Below are positions 50,813 through 60,589 of a stretch of DNA of 64,000 nucleotides, piece after piece. Both the position numbers and the translations under genes were made by a program. The first letter of the stretch is position 1, and each line of letters begins with the position of its first letter. This stretch comes from Halomonas rhizosphaerae (GTDB lineage: Bacteria; Pseudomonadota; Gammaproteobacteria; Pseudomonadales; Halomonadaceae). The notes below the pieces were generated by a model. That model was not told where the DNA came from, did no database searches, and worked only from the letters and a program-made list of their open reading frames with translations. The DNA lies in NCBI RefSeq assembly GCF_030010555.1, contig NZ_JASCQP010000035.1, forward strand, positions 62,001 through 126,000, read 5' to 3'.

Positions 50813-53641
50813 ATGAAACGCAAGCTGACACTCGCCATGCTGCTTTCGCTCTCCGCCGCCAGCCCGCTGGCGCTGGCCCTCGGCCTGGGGGAGGCCGAGG
50901 TGAACTCCACGCTCAATGCGCCGTTGCGTGCGAGCATCCCCTTGACCGACAGTAGCGGCCTGCAGGCCGAGCTGCTCAATGTCTCGGTGGCCGATGATCG
51001 CGCCTTCTCGGCGGCGGGTCTGCCGCGGACTCCGCTGGCGGCCAGCGTGAAGATGGACGTGACGCAACGGCAGGGGCGCCTGGTGGTCGACCTGACTACC
51101 GAGCGGGCCGTACGTGAACCCTGGGTCGACCTGCTGCTGCGCTTCGACTGGCCAGGCGGCCAGCAGCTGCGGGAAGTGACCTTGCTCCTCGATCCCCCCG
51201 ACTATGACCAGCTTCCGGCGCTGGTCGCGGCGTCCTCGACAGCGCCGCGGGAGGCCGCTTCCACGCCGCGCTCGTCCGCCCCGGCGGCAGAGTCTTCCTC
51301 CCGCCCGGTGGCGCGCACGTCCGGCGCCGGCTCGGGCGATCCCGCCTGGGTGCGCAATGGCGATACGCTATGGGCCGTAGCCGGCCGGCTGCGCCCGGAC
51401 AGCGGCATCAGCATGAACCAGATGATGGTCTCCCTGGTGGAGGCCAACCCGGAGGTCTTTCCCTCCGGCAACATCAATGCCATGCGGGCCGGCTTTACGC
51501 TGGTGGTGCCGTCTCGCGAGGCCATCGCGGCGCGCTCCTCCGCCGAGGCAGGCCGTGTGGTCCAGGCCATGAATCAGGCCTGGGCCAATCGCGGCAGCGG
51601 TGCGCCGGCGCGGGTGGCACTGGGAGGAGGCTCCGAAGCCCCGGCGTCGGCCGTGGCCAGCGCCCCGTCGCAGGAGGGGACATCGACCGAGCCCGCCGAC
51701 GAGGTACAGCCCGAGGCGGTCGAGACGGCCTCCAGTGATGCCACCATCGATGGCGAGGACGCGACCAGCGAGGAGGGGCAGCGGCTGACGCTGCTCAGCG
51801 ACGCCGAGGTGGCCGCCGAGGGCGTGGTGCCGGTCGAGGGCGTCTCGGACCAGCAGGAAGGGGAATCGTCTGCTGGTGCAACGCAGGAGGAAGAAGAGGA
51901 GGAGGAAGCGGCTGCCGACTCCCTGGCCATGCCGGTGGGGAGTGAAGGGGAAGGGCCGTTCATCGACCCCGAGGTGCTGGCGCTGATCCAGGGCGGCGGC
52001 GAGCTCACCGAGGACCAGCGCCTGCTGCGCCTCGAGGCGCGTTGGCTCGAGAACCGCCAGGCCCTGGAGGCGGTTCGCAGCGAGCGAGACGAACTGCAGT
52101 CCCAGCTCGGTGACCTGCGCGAGGAGCTCGAGGCCATGCGAGACCAGCTGGCCACGATCACTGCCGGGGGGCAGGGCGTAGATGCTGCGGGCAGCGGTGG
52201 GGTGGTGGCCCCCGGCAGCGAGCCGGACGCTTCCCGGGAGACGCCCTGGTGGGGCGCGCTCTACCAGGGGGGTACCGACCGCAACCTGATGCTGGGCGGC
52301 GCCGGACTGGCACTGCTGCTGGCACTCTGGGCCCTGGTGCGCCGGCGCCGCCGCGAGGAGAGCGAGCCGGCACCGGTGTTCAACGAGGCACGCGCGGTGG
52401 ATCCCGCGGCCAGTGGCGTGGTGGTGCCGGGCAGCCCCCAGGCCCAGGCGCGTGAGGCCGAGGTTCGCGGCGAGGAGAGGGAGGCGCCGGTGCGCGCCTC
52501 CATGCCCGAGGCCGAGGCGATCAACGAGGCCGATATCTTCATCGCCTACGGGCGTTACGACCAGGCGCGTGAGCTGCTGGAGTCCAGCCTGGCACGGGAG
52601 CCTGGCCGAGATGACCTGAGGCTCAAGCTGCTGCGGGTTCAACTGGAGCAGAGTGATCATGCGGCGGCGGCGCGCCAGGCCGAGCAGCTGCGCGCCGGCG
52701 GGGACCCGGATGTCCAGGCCGAGGTTGCCCGGGTGATGGAGCGCCATGTCCGCAGTGCACCGTCCGCCCCGGCAGCAGCGCCGGTGCCGGAGACGCCGGC
52801 CGATCGTGCGGTCTTCCCCGAGGCCGACGAGCTTCCCCCGCGCCGCTTCGATGAACATCATGCGCATGGCGATGCTCACGCTCATGACGATGCCGCGACG
52901 GACGAGGTACCGTCTCGCGAGGCACTCTCTCGCGAGGAACTCTCTCGCGAAACCCCCTCCCGCGAGACACCGAACGAGGCTCCGGCCAACCAGGCGATGC
53001 CCGACGAAGCAGCCCCGGTCGGCGAGCAGACCGATCCGTTGGCGCGCTATCGTCCGCCCGAGCTGGAGCCTGGCCCGCAATCGGAGCCGCAGGAGGATGA
53101 CACCCCGCGGTTCGATACCGTCGTGTCATCCGGTCAGGACGGCGAGGCCCCCGGGGAAATCGAACGGCCCGACGAGGCCTCCTTCGAGCAGGCGCCCGAG
53201 GGAGCCGACGAACTGCCGAGCGTTCCCCTCGCCACCCGCCAGGCGGATGACGGGCGCGAGATCATCGACTATCGTCCGCCGACGCTGGAGGAGCGCCCGG
53301 CGCCCCGTGAGGAGACGCCCATGCAGCCCAGCGTGGAGTTCACCTCGTCAGGTAGCGAAAACAGCAAGTCGTCGGCGGATGCCATGCCCGGCATCAGGGC
53401 CGAGCGCGACATGCCCGAGGAGTGGGACGTCGAGGAGGTGGCCTTCCCGCCGCTGTCGCGGGATAATGCCCACTTTTCCGCGGCGGCTTCCTCCACCTCG
53501 ACGCTGGCCGAGGCGCGGCGCCTGCTGAACGCCGGCGAGGCCGGCCAGGCCCGTGCGCTGCTCGAGAGCCTGATCGACGAGTCCGACGACCCGGAGGCCC
53601 GGCAGGAGGCCCGTGAATTGCTGGATCAATCCGTGCAATGA
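50813..53641 (+). CDS. fimV: FimV/HubP-type polar membrane protein
   Basis: A 942-residue envelope protein. Order: signal peptide (1-22), periplasmic FimV N-terminal domain (LGLGEAEVNSTLNAPLRASIPL...), a LysM domain (RNGDTLWAVAGRLRP... to VVPSREAI, ~180-235), an acidic low-complexity stretch, a coiled coil (~400-450), one membrane helix (~490-508), then a very acidic cytoplasmic region with a His-rich patch and SREE/SRET repeats, and a C-terminal FimV TPR-like motif (LAEARRLLNAGEAGQARALLE). FimV/HubP proteins organise the cell pole and type IV pili. It lies between asd and truA as in Pseudomonas. Confidence 0.93.
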   Translation: MKRKLTLAMLLSLSAASPLALALGLGEAEVNSTLNAPLRASIPLTDSSGLQAELLNVSVADDRAFSAAGLPRTPLAASVKMDVTQRQGRLVVDLTTERAVREPWVDLLLRFDWPGGQQLREVTLLLDPPDYDQLPALVAASSTAPREAASTPRSSAPAAESSSRPVARTSGAGSGDPAWVRNGDTLWAVAGRLRPDSGISMNQMMVSLVEANPEVFPSGNINAMRAGFTLVVPSREAIAARSSAEAGRVVQAMNQAWANRGSGAPARVALGGGSEAPASAVASAPSQEGTSTEPADEVQPEAVETASSDATIDGEDATSEEGQRLTLLSDAEVAAEGVVPVEGVSDQQEGESSAGATQEEEEEEEAAADSLAMPVGSEGEGPFIDPEVLALIQGGGELTEDQRLLRLEARWLENRQALEAVRSERDELQSQLGDLREELEAMRDQLATITAGGQGVDAAGSGGVVAPGSEPDASRETPWWGALYQGGTDRNLMLGGAGLALLLALWALVRRRRREESEPAPVFNEARAVDPAASGVVVPGSPQAQAREAEVRGEEREAPVRASMPEAEAINEADIFIAYGRYDQARELLESSLAREPGRDDLRLKLLRVQLEQSDHAAAARQAEQLRAGGDPDVQAEVARVMERHVRSAPSAPAAAPVPETPADRAVFPEADELPPRRFDEHHAHGDAHAHDDAATDEVPSREALSREELSRETPSRETPNEAPANQAMPDEAAPVGEQTDPLARYRPPELEPGPQSEPQEDDTPRFDTVVSSGQDGEAPGEIERPDEASFEQAPEGADELPSVPLATRQADDGREIIDYRPPTLEERPAPREETPMQPSVEFTSSGSENSKSSADAMPGIRAERDMPEEWDVEEVAFPPLSRDNAHFSAAASSTSTLAEARRLLNAGEAGQARALLESLIDESDDPEARQEARELLDQSVQ

Positions 53642-53647
53642 GGCCGA

Positions 53648-54559
53648 ATGACCCTTTTCCGATCCCTTGATGACCACCACCCCCTGACCGGTCGCCTGGC
53701 CATGGGGGTGGAGTACGACGGCAGTGCCTACTGTGGCTGGCAGCGCCTCAAGCATGCCCCTTCGGTGCAGGCAGCGCTGGAAGCAGCGCTCGCGAAGGTG
53801 GCGAACCAGGCGATTACCGTACATGCCAGCGGACGCACCGACTCCGGTGTCCATGCCACTCGCCAGATCATCCACTTCGATGCCCCGGTGCCTCGCTCGC
53901 AGAAGGCCTGGGTATTCGGCGTCAATGCCAACCTGCCCCGGGATGTCGCGGTGCGCTGGGTGAAGCCGGTCCCCGACAGCTTCCATTCCCGCTTCAAGGC
54001 CCTGGCACGGCGCTACCGGTACGTGATCCTCAACCAGCCGAGCCGCCCGGTGCTGGAGCGCGCCAACGCCACCTGGTGTCGCGACCCCCTGGATGCCGAG
54101 GCCATGCATCGGGCTGCCCAGGCGCTGGTGGGTGAGCATGACTTCTCGAGCTTCCGTGCCGCCGGTTGCCAGTCGAAGACCCCCTGGCGCCACCTGCACT
54201 TCATCGAGGTGCACCGCCATGGCCCGCTGGTGGTCATCGACGTCCAGGGCAACGCCTTCCTGCACCACATGATCCGCAATATCGTCGGTGCCCTGGTCAC
54301 GGTGGGGCGCGGAGAGCGCGGCGGTGACTACCTGATCGAGCTGATGGCCCTGAAGGACCGGCGGCTCGCCGACGTCACCGCCCCGGCCTGTGGCCTGCAC
54401 TTTGTCGACTCCCTCTACGACGAGCAGTGGGGGCTGCCCCGCGAACCGCTGGGCCCCAACCTGCTGGCCTTCCTCGGCGAGTGGACCGGCGAGCGAGCGC
54501 TCCCCGACTGCCCGATGGTCGAGTTTCGCCGTGGTCGCCCGGTGGCAGCCGATGTGTAA
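53648..54559 (+). CDS. truA: tRNA pseudouridine(38-40) synthase
   Basis: A 303-residue pseudouridine synthase that modifies positions 38-40 of tRNA anticodon arms. GVEYDGSAYCGWQ and the catalytic Asp65 in ASGRTDSGVHATRQ are diagnostic, as is FSSFRAAGCQSKTPWR and HHMIRNIVGALVTVG. GAGG just upstream of ATG 53648 overlaps the end of fimV, so the two are probably co-transcribed. Residues after ~290 form an Arg-rich tail. Confidence 0.96.
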   Translation: MTLFRSLDDHHPLTGRLAMGVEYDGSAYCGWQRLKHAPSVQAALEAALAKVANQAITVHASGRTDSGVHATRQIIHFDAPVPRSQKAWVFGVNANLPRDVAVRWVKPVPDSFHSRFKALARRYRYVILNQPSRPVLERANATWCRDPLDAEAMHRAAQALVGEHDFSSFRAAGCQSKTPWRHLHFIEVHRHGPLVVIDVQGNAFLHHMIRNIVGALVTVGRGERGGDYLIELMALKDRRLADVTAPACGLHFVDSLYDEQWGLPREPLGPNLLAFLGEWTGERALPDCPMVEFRRGRPVAADV

Positions 54560-54565
54560 CCATCC

Positions 54566-54609
54566 CCTTGTGGGAGTGCATGGTTCGACCCCTCGAATCG
54601 CTTCGCGAT
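54566..54609 (+). repeat. REP-like sequence between truA and trpF
   Basis: CCTTGTGGGAGTGCATGGTT, then CGACCCCTCGAATCGC and TTCGCGAT. The start and end match the copy at 38132-38160, and GGTTCGA with the CGCGAT end matches the pair at 43209 and 44668, so all four look like one degenerate REP-like family. Confidence 0.65.
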
Positions 54610-54643
54610 CGAATTCATGAAATATCCGGAGACCGTTGCCGTC

Positions 54644-55288
54644 ATGTCGATCCCGCTTCGCACCCGCATCAAGTTCTGTGGCCTGACGCGTCCCGAGGAC
54701 GTCGACGCCGCCGTGGCCGCGGGCGCCGATGCCCTGGGTTTCGTGCTCTGGCCGGGCAGCAAGCGGGCCATCGACGAGCAGCGACTCGCCAAGCTCTGCG
54801 CCAGGGTGCCGGCCTTCGTCACCCGGGTCGGGCTCTTCGTCGATCCGGACCCAACGCTGGTGTCGCGCTGCGCCGAGCACCTGGACCTGCTGCAGTTTCA
54901 TGGCGGCGAATCCCCCGCGACCTGCATGGCCGCCGGGCGCCCCTGGATCAAGGCATTGCGCATGCGCGATGGCCTCGATCTCCACGCCGCCGCCGAGGCT
55001 TATGGCGGGGCCCAGGCGCTGCTGCTGGACGCCTATCGGCCGGGCGTGCCGGGGGGCACCGGCGAGACCTTCGACTGGTCGCGAATCCCCGCAAGCCTGG
55101 CAAAACCTGTTATCCTCGCCGGAGGCCTGACGCCGGATAACGTGGCCGAGGCGATCGCGGCCGTGGCCCCCTTCGCCGTGGATGTTTCCGGCGGCATCGA
55201 GGCCGCCCCCGGCGTCAAGGATGCCGCGCGCATGGCGGCCTTCCTGCAGGCCGTGCGCCGGGCCGATGACGAGCGTTTAGGCGCTTGA
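54644..55288 (+). CDS. trpF: Phosphoribosylanthranilate isomerase
   Basis: A 214-residue TIM-barrel enzyme of tryptophan synthesis. [28 protein letters not shown] carries the catalytic Cys, the general acid Asp is in [10 protein letters not shown], and [10 protein letters not shown] and [14 protein letters not shown] bind phosphate. The ATG at 54644 has GGAGA about ten bases upstream; an earlier ATG at 54617 lacks one. It is monofunctional (not fused to trpC). trpB follows closely. Confidence 0.95.
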   Translation: MSIPLRTRIKFCGLTRPEDVDAAVAAGADALGFVLWPGSKRAIDEQRLAKLCARVPAFVTRVGLFVDPDPTLVSRCAEHLDLLQFHGGESPATCMAAGRPWIKALRMRDGLDLHAAAEAYGGAQALLLDAYRPGVPGGTGETFDWSRIPASLAKPVILAGGLTPDNVAEAIAAVAPFAVDVSGGIEAAPGVKDAARMAAFLQAVRRADDERLGA

Positions 55289-55347
55289 GTGATCGCTACA
55301 CCCTGTTCCCCCTACACCCCTTCTGGCGACCCTGTGAGGTGTCTTTC

Positions 55348-56562
55348 GTGAGCAAGTTCAGTGACCTGACCCGACTGCCGGATGCCCGCGGCCATTTCGG
55401 CGCCTACGGCGGCCGGTTCGTCTCGGAGACCCTGAGCTTCGCCCTGGATGAGCTGGAGAAGACCTACCTGAGTCTTCGCGACGACCCGGCCTTCCAGGCG
55501 GAATTCGACTATGACCTGGCCCATTATGTGGGCCGCCCGTCACCGCTCTATCATGCCGAGCGATGGTCGAAGCAGCTCGGTGGGGCACAGATCTGGCTCA
55601 AGCGCGAAGACCTCAACCACACCGGCGCCCACAAGGTGAACAACACCATCGGTCAGGCGCTGCTCGCCAAGAAGAGCGGCAAGCCGCGGGTCATTGCCGA
55701 GACCGGCGCCGGCCAGCATGGCGTGGCGACGGCCACCGTGGCGGCGCGGCTGGGGCTGAAGTGCGAGGTCTACATGGGCGCCGAGGACGTGCAACGCCAG
55801 AAGCTCAACGTCTATCGCATGCGCCTGCTGGGGGCCAACGTCATCCCGGTCGAGTCCGGTACCCGCACGCTCAAGGACGCCATGAACGAGGCGCTGCGCG
55901 ACTGGGTGACCAATGTCGACGACACCTTCTATATCATCGGCACCGTGGCCGGGCCGCACCCCTACCCGATGCTGGTGCGCGACTTCAACGCGGTGGCCGG
56001 GCGCGAGGCGCGTGAGCAATCCTTCGTGGAGTTCGGCAAGCTGCCCGATGCGTTGATCGCCTGCGTGGGTGGTGGCTCCAACGCCATGGGCCTCTTCTAT
56101 CCGTTCGTCGAGGACGATGATGTCGTCATGTACGGTGTCGAGGCGGGCGGTGATGGCGTCGAGACCGGCCGGCACGCCGCGCCCCTGGCGTCCGGCGCGC
56201 CCCGTGGCGTGCTGCACGGCAACCGGACCTACCTGATGTCCGACGAGGGCGGCCAGGTCTCCGATACCCACTCGATCTCGGCGGGCCTGGACTACCCGGG
56301 TGTGGGGCCCGAGCATGCGCTGTGGAAGGACGTGGGGCGGGTCAACTACGTGGCCGCCAACGACACGGAGGTCCTAGAGGCCTTCCGCGAGCTGACCCGC
56401 GTCGAGGGCATCATGCCGGCCCTGGAGTCCGCCCATGCTCTGGCCTATGCCAAGGTGCTGGCCCCCACCATGCGTCCCGACCAGAACATCGTGATCAACC
56501 TCTCCGGTCGTGGTGACAAGGACATCATGACGGTGGCAAAGATCGACGGGATCGAATTCTAG
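55348..56562 (+). CDS. trpB: Tryptophan synthase beta subunit
   Basis: A 404-residue PLP enzyme that joins indole and serine to tryptophan. [25 protein letters not shown] carries the PLP lysine, [19 protein letters not shown] and [10 protein letters not shown] are diagnostic. The start is set at GTG 55348 ([28 protein letters not shown]), with GAGGT upstream, because it matches the known N-terminus. The frame is open back to 55285, next to the trpF stop. It is adjacent to trpA. Confidence 0.95.
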   Translation: MSKFSDLTRLPDARGHFGAYGGRFVSETLSFALDELEKTYLSLRDDPAFQAEFDYDLAHYVGRPSPLYHAERWSKQLGGAQIWLKREDLNHTGAHKVNNTIGQALLAKKSGKPRVIAETGAGQHGVATATVAARLGLKCEVYMGAEDVQRQKLNVYRMRLLGANVIPVESGTRTLKDAMNEALRDWVTNVDDTFYIIGTVAGPHPYPMLVRDFNAVAGREAREQSFVEFGKLPDALIACVGGGSNAMGLFYPFVEDDDVVMYGVEAGGDGVETGRHAAPLASGAPRGVLHGNRTYLMSDEGGQVSDTHSISAGLDYPGVGPEHALWKDVGRVNYVAANDTEVLEAFRELTRVEGIMPALESAHALAYAKVLAPTMRPDQNIVINLSGRGDKDIMTVAKIDGIEF

Positions 56563-57381
56563 ATGACGGCCCAGACCATGAATCGTATCGACCAACGCTT
56601 CGCCGCGCTCAAGGCCGAGGGCCGCCGCGCGCTGATTCCCTACATCACGGCCGGTGACCCGGCCCCTCAGCATACCGTCGGCTTCATGCACGCCCTGGTG
56701 GCGGCGGGAGCCGATGTCATCGAGCTGGGGGTGCCGTTCTCGGACCCCATGGCCGACGGGCCGGTGATCCAGAAGGCCTGCGAGCGTGCCCTCAGGCACG
56801 GCGTGCGCCTCTCCCACCTGTTCGAGATGGTGCGCGAATTCCGTCAGACCGACGGGGAGACCCCGGTGGTGCTGATGGGCTACCTCAATCCGGTGGAACG
56901 CATCGGCCTCGAGGCCTTCGCCGACCAGGCCGCCGAGGCCGGCGTCGATGGTGTGCTGATCGTCGACATGCCGCCAGAGGAGGCCGACGAGGTGGGGCCG
57001 CTGCTCAAGGCCCGCGGGCTGGCCTCGATCTTCCTCGTCGCCCCTACCACTTCGCGCGCACGGGCCGCTACAATATGCGCCCACGGCGAGGGCTACATCT
57101 ACTATGTTTCGCTGAAGGGCGTGACCGGCTCGGCCATCCTCAATGCCGAAGATGTGGCGGAGCACCTGGCGCCGCTGCGCGAGATGACCAACCTGCCACT
57201 GTGCGTGGGTTTCGGGATCCGTGACGGGGCCTCGGCGGCCGAGGTGGGCAAGGTGGCCGATGGCGTGATCGTCGGTTCGGCGCTCGTCAACCGCATCGCC
57301 GAGAACGCCGAACGTCCCGAGGCGATCCCGGCCGCCCTGAAGGCGGTGCTTGGGGAGATGCGCCAGGCGCTGGACGCCTGA
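56563..57381 (+). CDS. trpA: Tryptophan synthase alpha subunit
   Basis: A 272-residue TIM-barrel subunit cleaving indole-3-glycerol phosphate to indole, which is channelled to Trp[13 protein letters not shown], the catalytic Glu in [16 protein letters not shown] and Asp in [10 protein letters not shown], and [10 protein letters not shown] are family hallmarks. ATG 56563 directly follows the trpB stop. ATG 56578 ([12 protein letters not shown]) is an alternative with better family alignment; neither has a strong ribosome site, suggesting coupling to trpB. Confidence 0.96.
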   Translation: MTAQTMNRIDQRFAALKAEGRRALIPYITAGDPAPQHTVGFMHALVAAGADVIELGVPFSDPMADGPVIQKACERALRHGVRLSHLFEMVREFRQTDGETPVVLMGYLNPVERIGLEAFADQAAEAGVDGVLIVDMPPEEADEVGPLLKARGLASIFLVAPTTSRARAATICAHGEGYIYYVSLKGVTGSAILNAEDVAEHLAPLREMTNLPLCVGFGIRDGASAAEVGKVADGVIVGSALVNRIAENAERPEAIPAALKAVLGEMRQALDA

Positions 57382-57459
57382 TCCGCGCCCGTCGCCAACC
57401 GAATCGACCCTGTCCCCGGTGCCGCCGGGGGCATCAGCCTATACGGAAGTGTTTCTGAC

Positions 57460-58479
57460 ATGAGCTGGCTAGACAAGATCGTGCCCTCGGTGGGCCGTAT
57501 CCAGCGCAAGGATCGCCGGGCGAGCGTGCCTGACGGCCTGTGGCGCAAGTGCCCCAAGTGCGAGGCGGTGCTCTATCTCCCCGAGTTGGAGAAGCACCAT
57601 AACGTCTGTCCCAAGTGCGACCATCATCTGCGGCTGACCGCCCGCAAGCGGCTGGACTGGTTCCTGGACAAGGAGGGGCGCGAGGAAATCGCCGCCAACC
57701 TCGAGCCGGTGGACCGCCTCAAGTTCCGTGACTCCAAGAAATACAAGGACCGCCTGTCGGCAGCCCAGAAGGAGACCGGGGAGAAGGATGCGCTGATCGC
57801 CATGCGCGGCTCCCTGGAAGGGCTGCCGGTGGTGGTGGTGGCCTTCGAGTTCACCTTCATGGGCGGCTCCATGGGGGCCGTGGTGGGCGAGAAGTTCGTG
57901 CGTGCCGCGACCGTCGCCCTGGAGGAAGGCATCCCGCTGATCTGCTTCTCCGCCTCCGGCGGCGCACGGATGCAGGAGGCGCTTTTCTCTCTGATGCAGA
58001 TGGCCAAGACCTCGGCGGCCCTGGAAAAGCTCAAGCAGGCCGGCGTGCCCTACATCTCGGTACTGACCGATCCCGTGTTCGGGGGTGTCTCGGCGTCACT
58101 GGCGATGCTCGGCGACCTCAACGTGGCAGAGCCCAATGCACTGATCGGTTTCGCCGGCCCTAGGGTCATCGAGCAGACGGTCCGCGAGCAGTTGCCTGAA
58201 GGCTTCCAGCGCAGCGAGTTCCTGCTCGAGCACGGCACCGTGGACATGATCGTGCCACGGGGCGAGATGCGCGAGCGGCTGGGTGGCGTGCTGCGCAAGT
58301 TCACCCACTGGCCGGTGGCCGGGCAGAGCGATGACCTCGGCGACGAGCCAGACCTGGTGCAGGCGGCCGAGCAAGCCGAGCAGCAGGAGGAGCTGGCGAC
58401 CACCAGCACGGCGGTCGCCGAGCCGGAGGCCGACAGTGATTCCGAGCAGGCCGGTGAGCGCCCCGATTTGGCGCGCTGA
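57460..58479 (+). CDS. accD: Acetyl-CoA carboxylase carboxyltransferase subunit beta
   Basis: A 339-residue subunit of acetyl-CoA carboxylase, the first step of fatty-acid synthesis. A Cys4 zinc finger (Cys31, 34, 50, 53 in [23 protein letters not shown] read as two knuckles) precedes the crotonase-like carboxyltransferase fold ([43 protein letters not shown]). The last ~45 residues are an acidic Glu/Ala/Ser extension beyond the E. coli protein. It sits in the conserved order before folC. Confidence 0.97.
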   Translation: MSWLDKIVPSVGRIQRKDRRASVPDGLWRKCPKCEAVLYLPELEKHHNVCPKCDHHLRLTARKRLDWFLDKEGREEIAANLEPVDRLKFRDSKKYKDRLSAAQKETGEKDALIAMRGSLEGLPVVVVAFEFTFMGGSMGAVVGEKFVRAATVALEEGIPLICFSASGGARMQEALFSLMQMAKTSAALEKLKQAGVPYISVLTDPVFGGVSASLAMLGDLNVAEPNALIGFAGPRVIEQTVREQLPEGFQRSEFLLEHGTVDMIVPRGEMRERLGGVLRKFTHWPVAGQSDDLGDEPDLVQAAEQAEQQEELATTSTAVAEPEADSDSEQAGERPDLAR

Positions 58480-58488
58480 CCGATCGGC

Positions 58489-59886
58489 ATGAGCGACCAC
58501 GCCCCTCCCGATACGCTTCCGGCCTGGCTGGCCCGGCTGGAGGCGGCCCACCCGGTCGGTATCGACCTTGGCCTCGAGCGCGTGGCCGAGGTCGCTCGCC
58601 GCATGGGGCTTCTGGATGCCCGGCTTTCCGACCGGGTCATCACCGTCGCCGGTACCAACGGCAAGGGATCGACCGTGGCCATGCTCGAGGCACTGGCCCT
58701 GGCCCATGGCATCTCCACGGCGGCCTACACCTCGCCCCACCTGCTGCGCTACAACGAACGCCTGCGTCTCGACGGCCAGGAGGCCGACGACGCGACGCTG
58801 ATCGCCGGCTTCGAGGCTGTGGAGCTGGCGCGGCTGGAAGGCGAACCGGTCAGCCTGACCTACTTCGAGGTGGGCACCCTGGGGGCGCTATGGGCCATCG
58901 CCAGGGGACAAGCGGACCTGGCGATCCTCGAAGTGGGCCTCGGTGGTCGGCTGGACGCCGTCAATGTCATCGATCCGGATGTGTCGGTGATCACCACCGT
59001 GGCTCAGGACCACGCCGCCTTTCTCGGCACCGACCTGCAAGGGATCGGCCGCGAGAAGGCCGGCATCCTGCGTGCCGGTCGGCCCGCGGTCCTGGGCAGC
59101 ATGACGCTGCCGGACAGCGTGCGCCAGACGGCCACCGAACTCGGCGCCGACGTCCATGCCCTGGGTGAGGCCTTCCATCGCGAGGGGGAGGGCGTGGGCT
59201 GGACCTTCCGGAGCTTTTGGGGTCAGACCCCGGCTGAGACGCAAGATTCGTCTACCTGCGCACAGGATACGAAAGTGACACCGCTGGGGTCTGACCCCAA
59301 AAGCATCACCGATCTGCCTGACCCGGGCCTGCCCCTGGACAATGCCGCCACGGCCCTGCAGGCCCTGATCCTGGCCGATGTCGACCTGCAGGAAGACGCC
59401 TGTCGCCGGGCGCTTGCCGGTGTCCAGCTGCCGGGACGCATGCAGTGGCTGGGGCAGTGGTGCCTGGATGTCGGCCACAACCCCCATGCCGCCGACTACC
59501 TGGCCAGGCGCCTGGCGGCGCGCCCTTGCAAAGGGCGCACCTTCGGCCTGCTGGGGATGCTCGCCGACAAGGATGCCGATGGCGTGATCACCGCCCTGTC
59601 GCCGGTGGTGGATGCCTGGGTACCGGCGAGTCTCGCGGGGGAGCGTGCCCGCACGGCGGACAACCTGGCCGAGCGCCTGGCACTCCACGGCGGAGAAGTA
59701 TGGCACCGCGGCGCCTCGCCAGTTGATGCGGCCGACTGGCTGGCGGCCCGGCTCGTGCCCGAGGATCGAGTGCTGGTCTGCGGCTCCTTTTTCACCGTGG
59801 CCGAGGTGCTGGAATGGCGGCTGGCGGCGGGGAAGTCATCGGATCAGACTTCAGGGCAAGATACGGCCATCGAGGGAGCGAGATGA
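58489..59886 (+). CDS. folC: Dihydrofolate/folylpolyglutamate synthase with an inserted element
   Basis: A 465-residue bifunctional Mur-ligase-family enzyme that adds glutamates to folate. The P-loop is VAGTNGKGSTVAML; YTSPHLLRYNERL, LAILEVGLGGRLDAVN and VTTVAQDHAAFLG are diagnostic. It is about 30 residues longer than usual (E. coli 422). The excess is a Gln/Ser/Thr-rich stretch around residues 241-272, encoded by the 92-bp inverted-repeat element at 59213-59304. The reading frame is kept, so the enzyme may still work, with an added loop. The stop overlaps the next start (ATGA). Confidence 0.93.
   Translation: MSDHAPPDTLPAWLARLEAAHPVGIDLGLERVAEVARRMGLLDARLSDRVITVAGTNGKGSTVAMLEALALAHGISTAAYTSPHLLRYNERLRLDGQEADDATLIAGFEAVELARLEGEPVSLTYFEVGTLGALWAIARGQADLAILEVGLGGRLDAVNVIDPDVSVITTVAQDHAAFLGTDLQGIGREKAGILRAGRPAVLGSMTLPDSVRQTATELGADVHALGEAFHREGEGVGWTFRSFWGQTPAETQDSSTCAQDTKVTPLGSDPKSITDLPDPGLPLDNAATALQALILADVDLQEDACRRALAGVQLPGRMQWLGQWCLDVGHNPHAADYLARRLAARPCKGRTFGLLGMLADKDADGVITALSPVVDAWVPASLAGERARTADNLAERLALHGGEVWHRGASPVDAADWLAARLVPEDRVLVCGSFFTVAEVLEWRLAAGKSSDQTSGQDTAIEGAR
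59213..59304 (+). mobile_element. 92-bp REP/MITE-like element inside folC
   Basis: The ends GCTTTTGGGGTCAGACCCC (59213-59231) and GGGGTCTGACCCCAAAAGC (59286-59304) are a perfect 19-base inverted repeat, and each end is itself palindromic (GGGGTC-A-GACCCC). It encodes no transposase, so mobilisation would be in trans. GGGGTCAGA-type palindromes are known from REP sequences moved by RAYT-type transposases. It lies within the folC reading frame and adds about 30 residues without a stop. Confidence 0.85.
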
Positions 59887-60587
59887 AATACGGAATGCGA
59901 GAACGTCTCAGCGGAGCAGTGATCCTGATCGCCCTGGCGGTGATCTTCGTCCCCATGCTGTTCGACGATCCTGCGCCGCGCAGCGAGCGTCCCCAACCGG
60001 TGATGACCATCGAGCAACCGGTGGAAGTTGAGCGTCGTGACGTGCCCGACCCGGAGCCGCCGGCGAGCCTCGGACAGATCCAGTCCCCCAGCGGGGTGTC
60101 GTCGTCTCGACAGGAGGCCCCGGATGAGCGGGTCGAACCGGAGGCCGAGCAGGCGGTGGAGGCCGTAGCTGAATCGCCTTCTGCCGAGGCCTCGGGCGAC
60201 GAGTCCGCCGAGACCGATACCGATGGGTCGTCCGAGACACGGGAGGCGCCCAGCGAGGATCCCATTGCCGAGCTTGCCCGTGCCGCTGACGAGCGCATGT
60301 CGGGCGAGGCCGAGCAGGCGGCCCGCGAGCAGGCCGAGCCGGCCGAAGCGGCCCCCGAGGGCGAATGGGCCGTCCAGGTAGGCAGCTTCGGGGAGTCGGC
60401 CAATGCCGAGCGTCTCGAATCGAACCTGGCCGCACAGGGCCTGCCCGTCTACAGTCGCGTCCGGGACAACGGCCTGACCACCGTCTTTGTCGGTCCCTAC
60501 GCCACCTCCCGCGAGGCGGAGGAGGTGATGGCAGAGCTAAAGGCCGAGGCCAACCTCCAGGGCCTGCTGGTGCGGGCGGGCAACTGA
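59883..60587 (+). CDS. SPOR-domain membrane protein, DedD-like
   Basis: A 234-residue protein with a short cytoplasmic start, one membrane helix (LSGAVILIALAVIFVPMLF, residues ~9-27), a long acidic Glu/Ala/Ser-rich linker and a C-terminal SPOR domain (EWAVQVGSFGESANAERLESNLAAQGLPVYSR..., ~158-232). SPOR domains bind denuded glycan at the division septum. This is the DedD architecture in the conserved folC-dedD-cvpA-purF order. It overlaps the folC stop by ATGA. Confidence 0.92.
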   Translation: MKYGMRERLSGAVILIALAVIFVPMLFDDPAPRSERPQPVMTIEQPVEVERRDVPDPEPPASLGQIQSPSGVSSSRQEAPDERVEPEAEQAVEAVAESPSAEASGDESAETDTDGSSETREAPSEDPIAELARAADERMSGEAEQAAREQAEPAEAAPEGEWAVQVGSFGESANAERLESNLAAQGLPVYSRVRDNGLTTVFVGPYATSREAEEVMAELKAEANLQGLLVRAGN

Positions 60588-60589
60588 GC

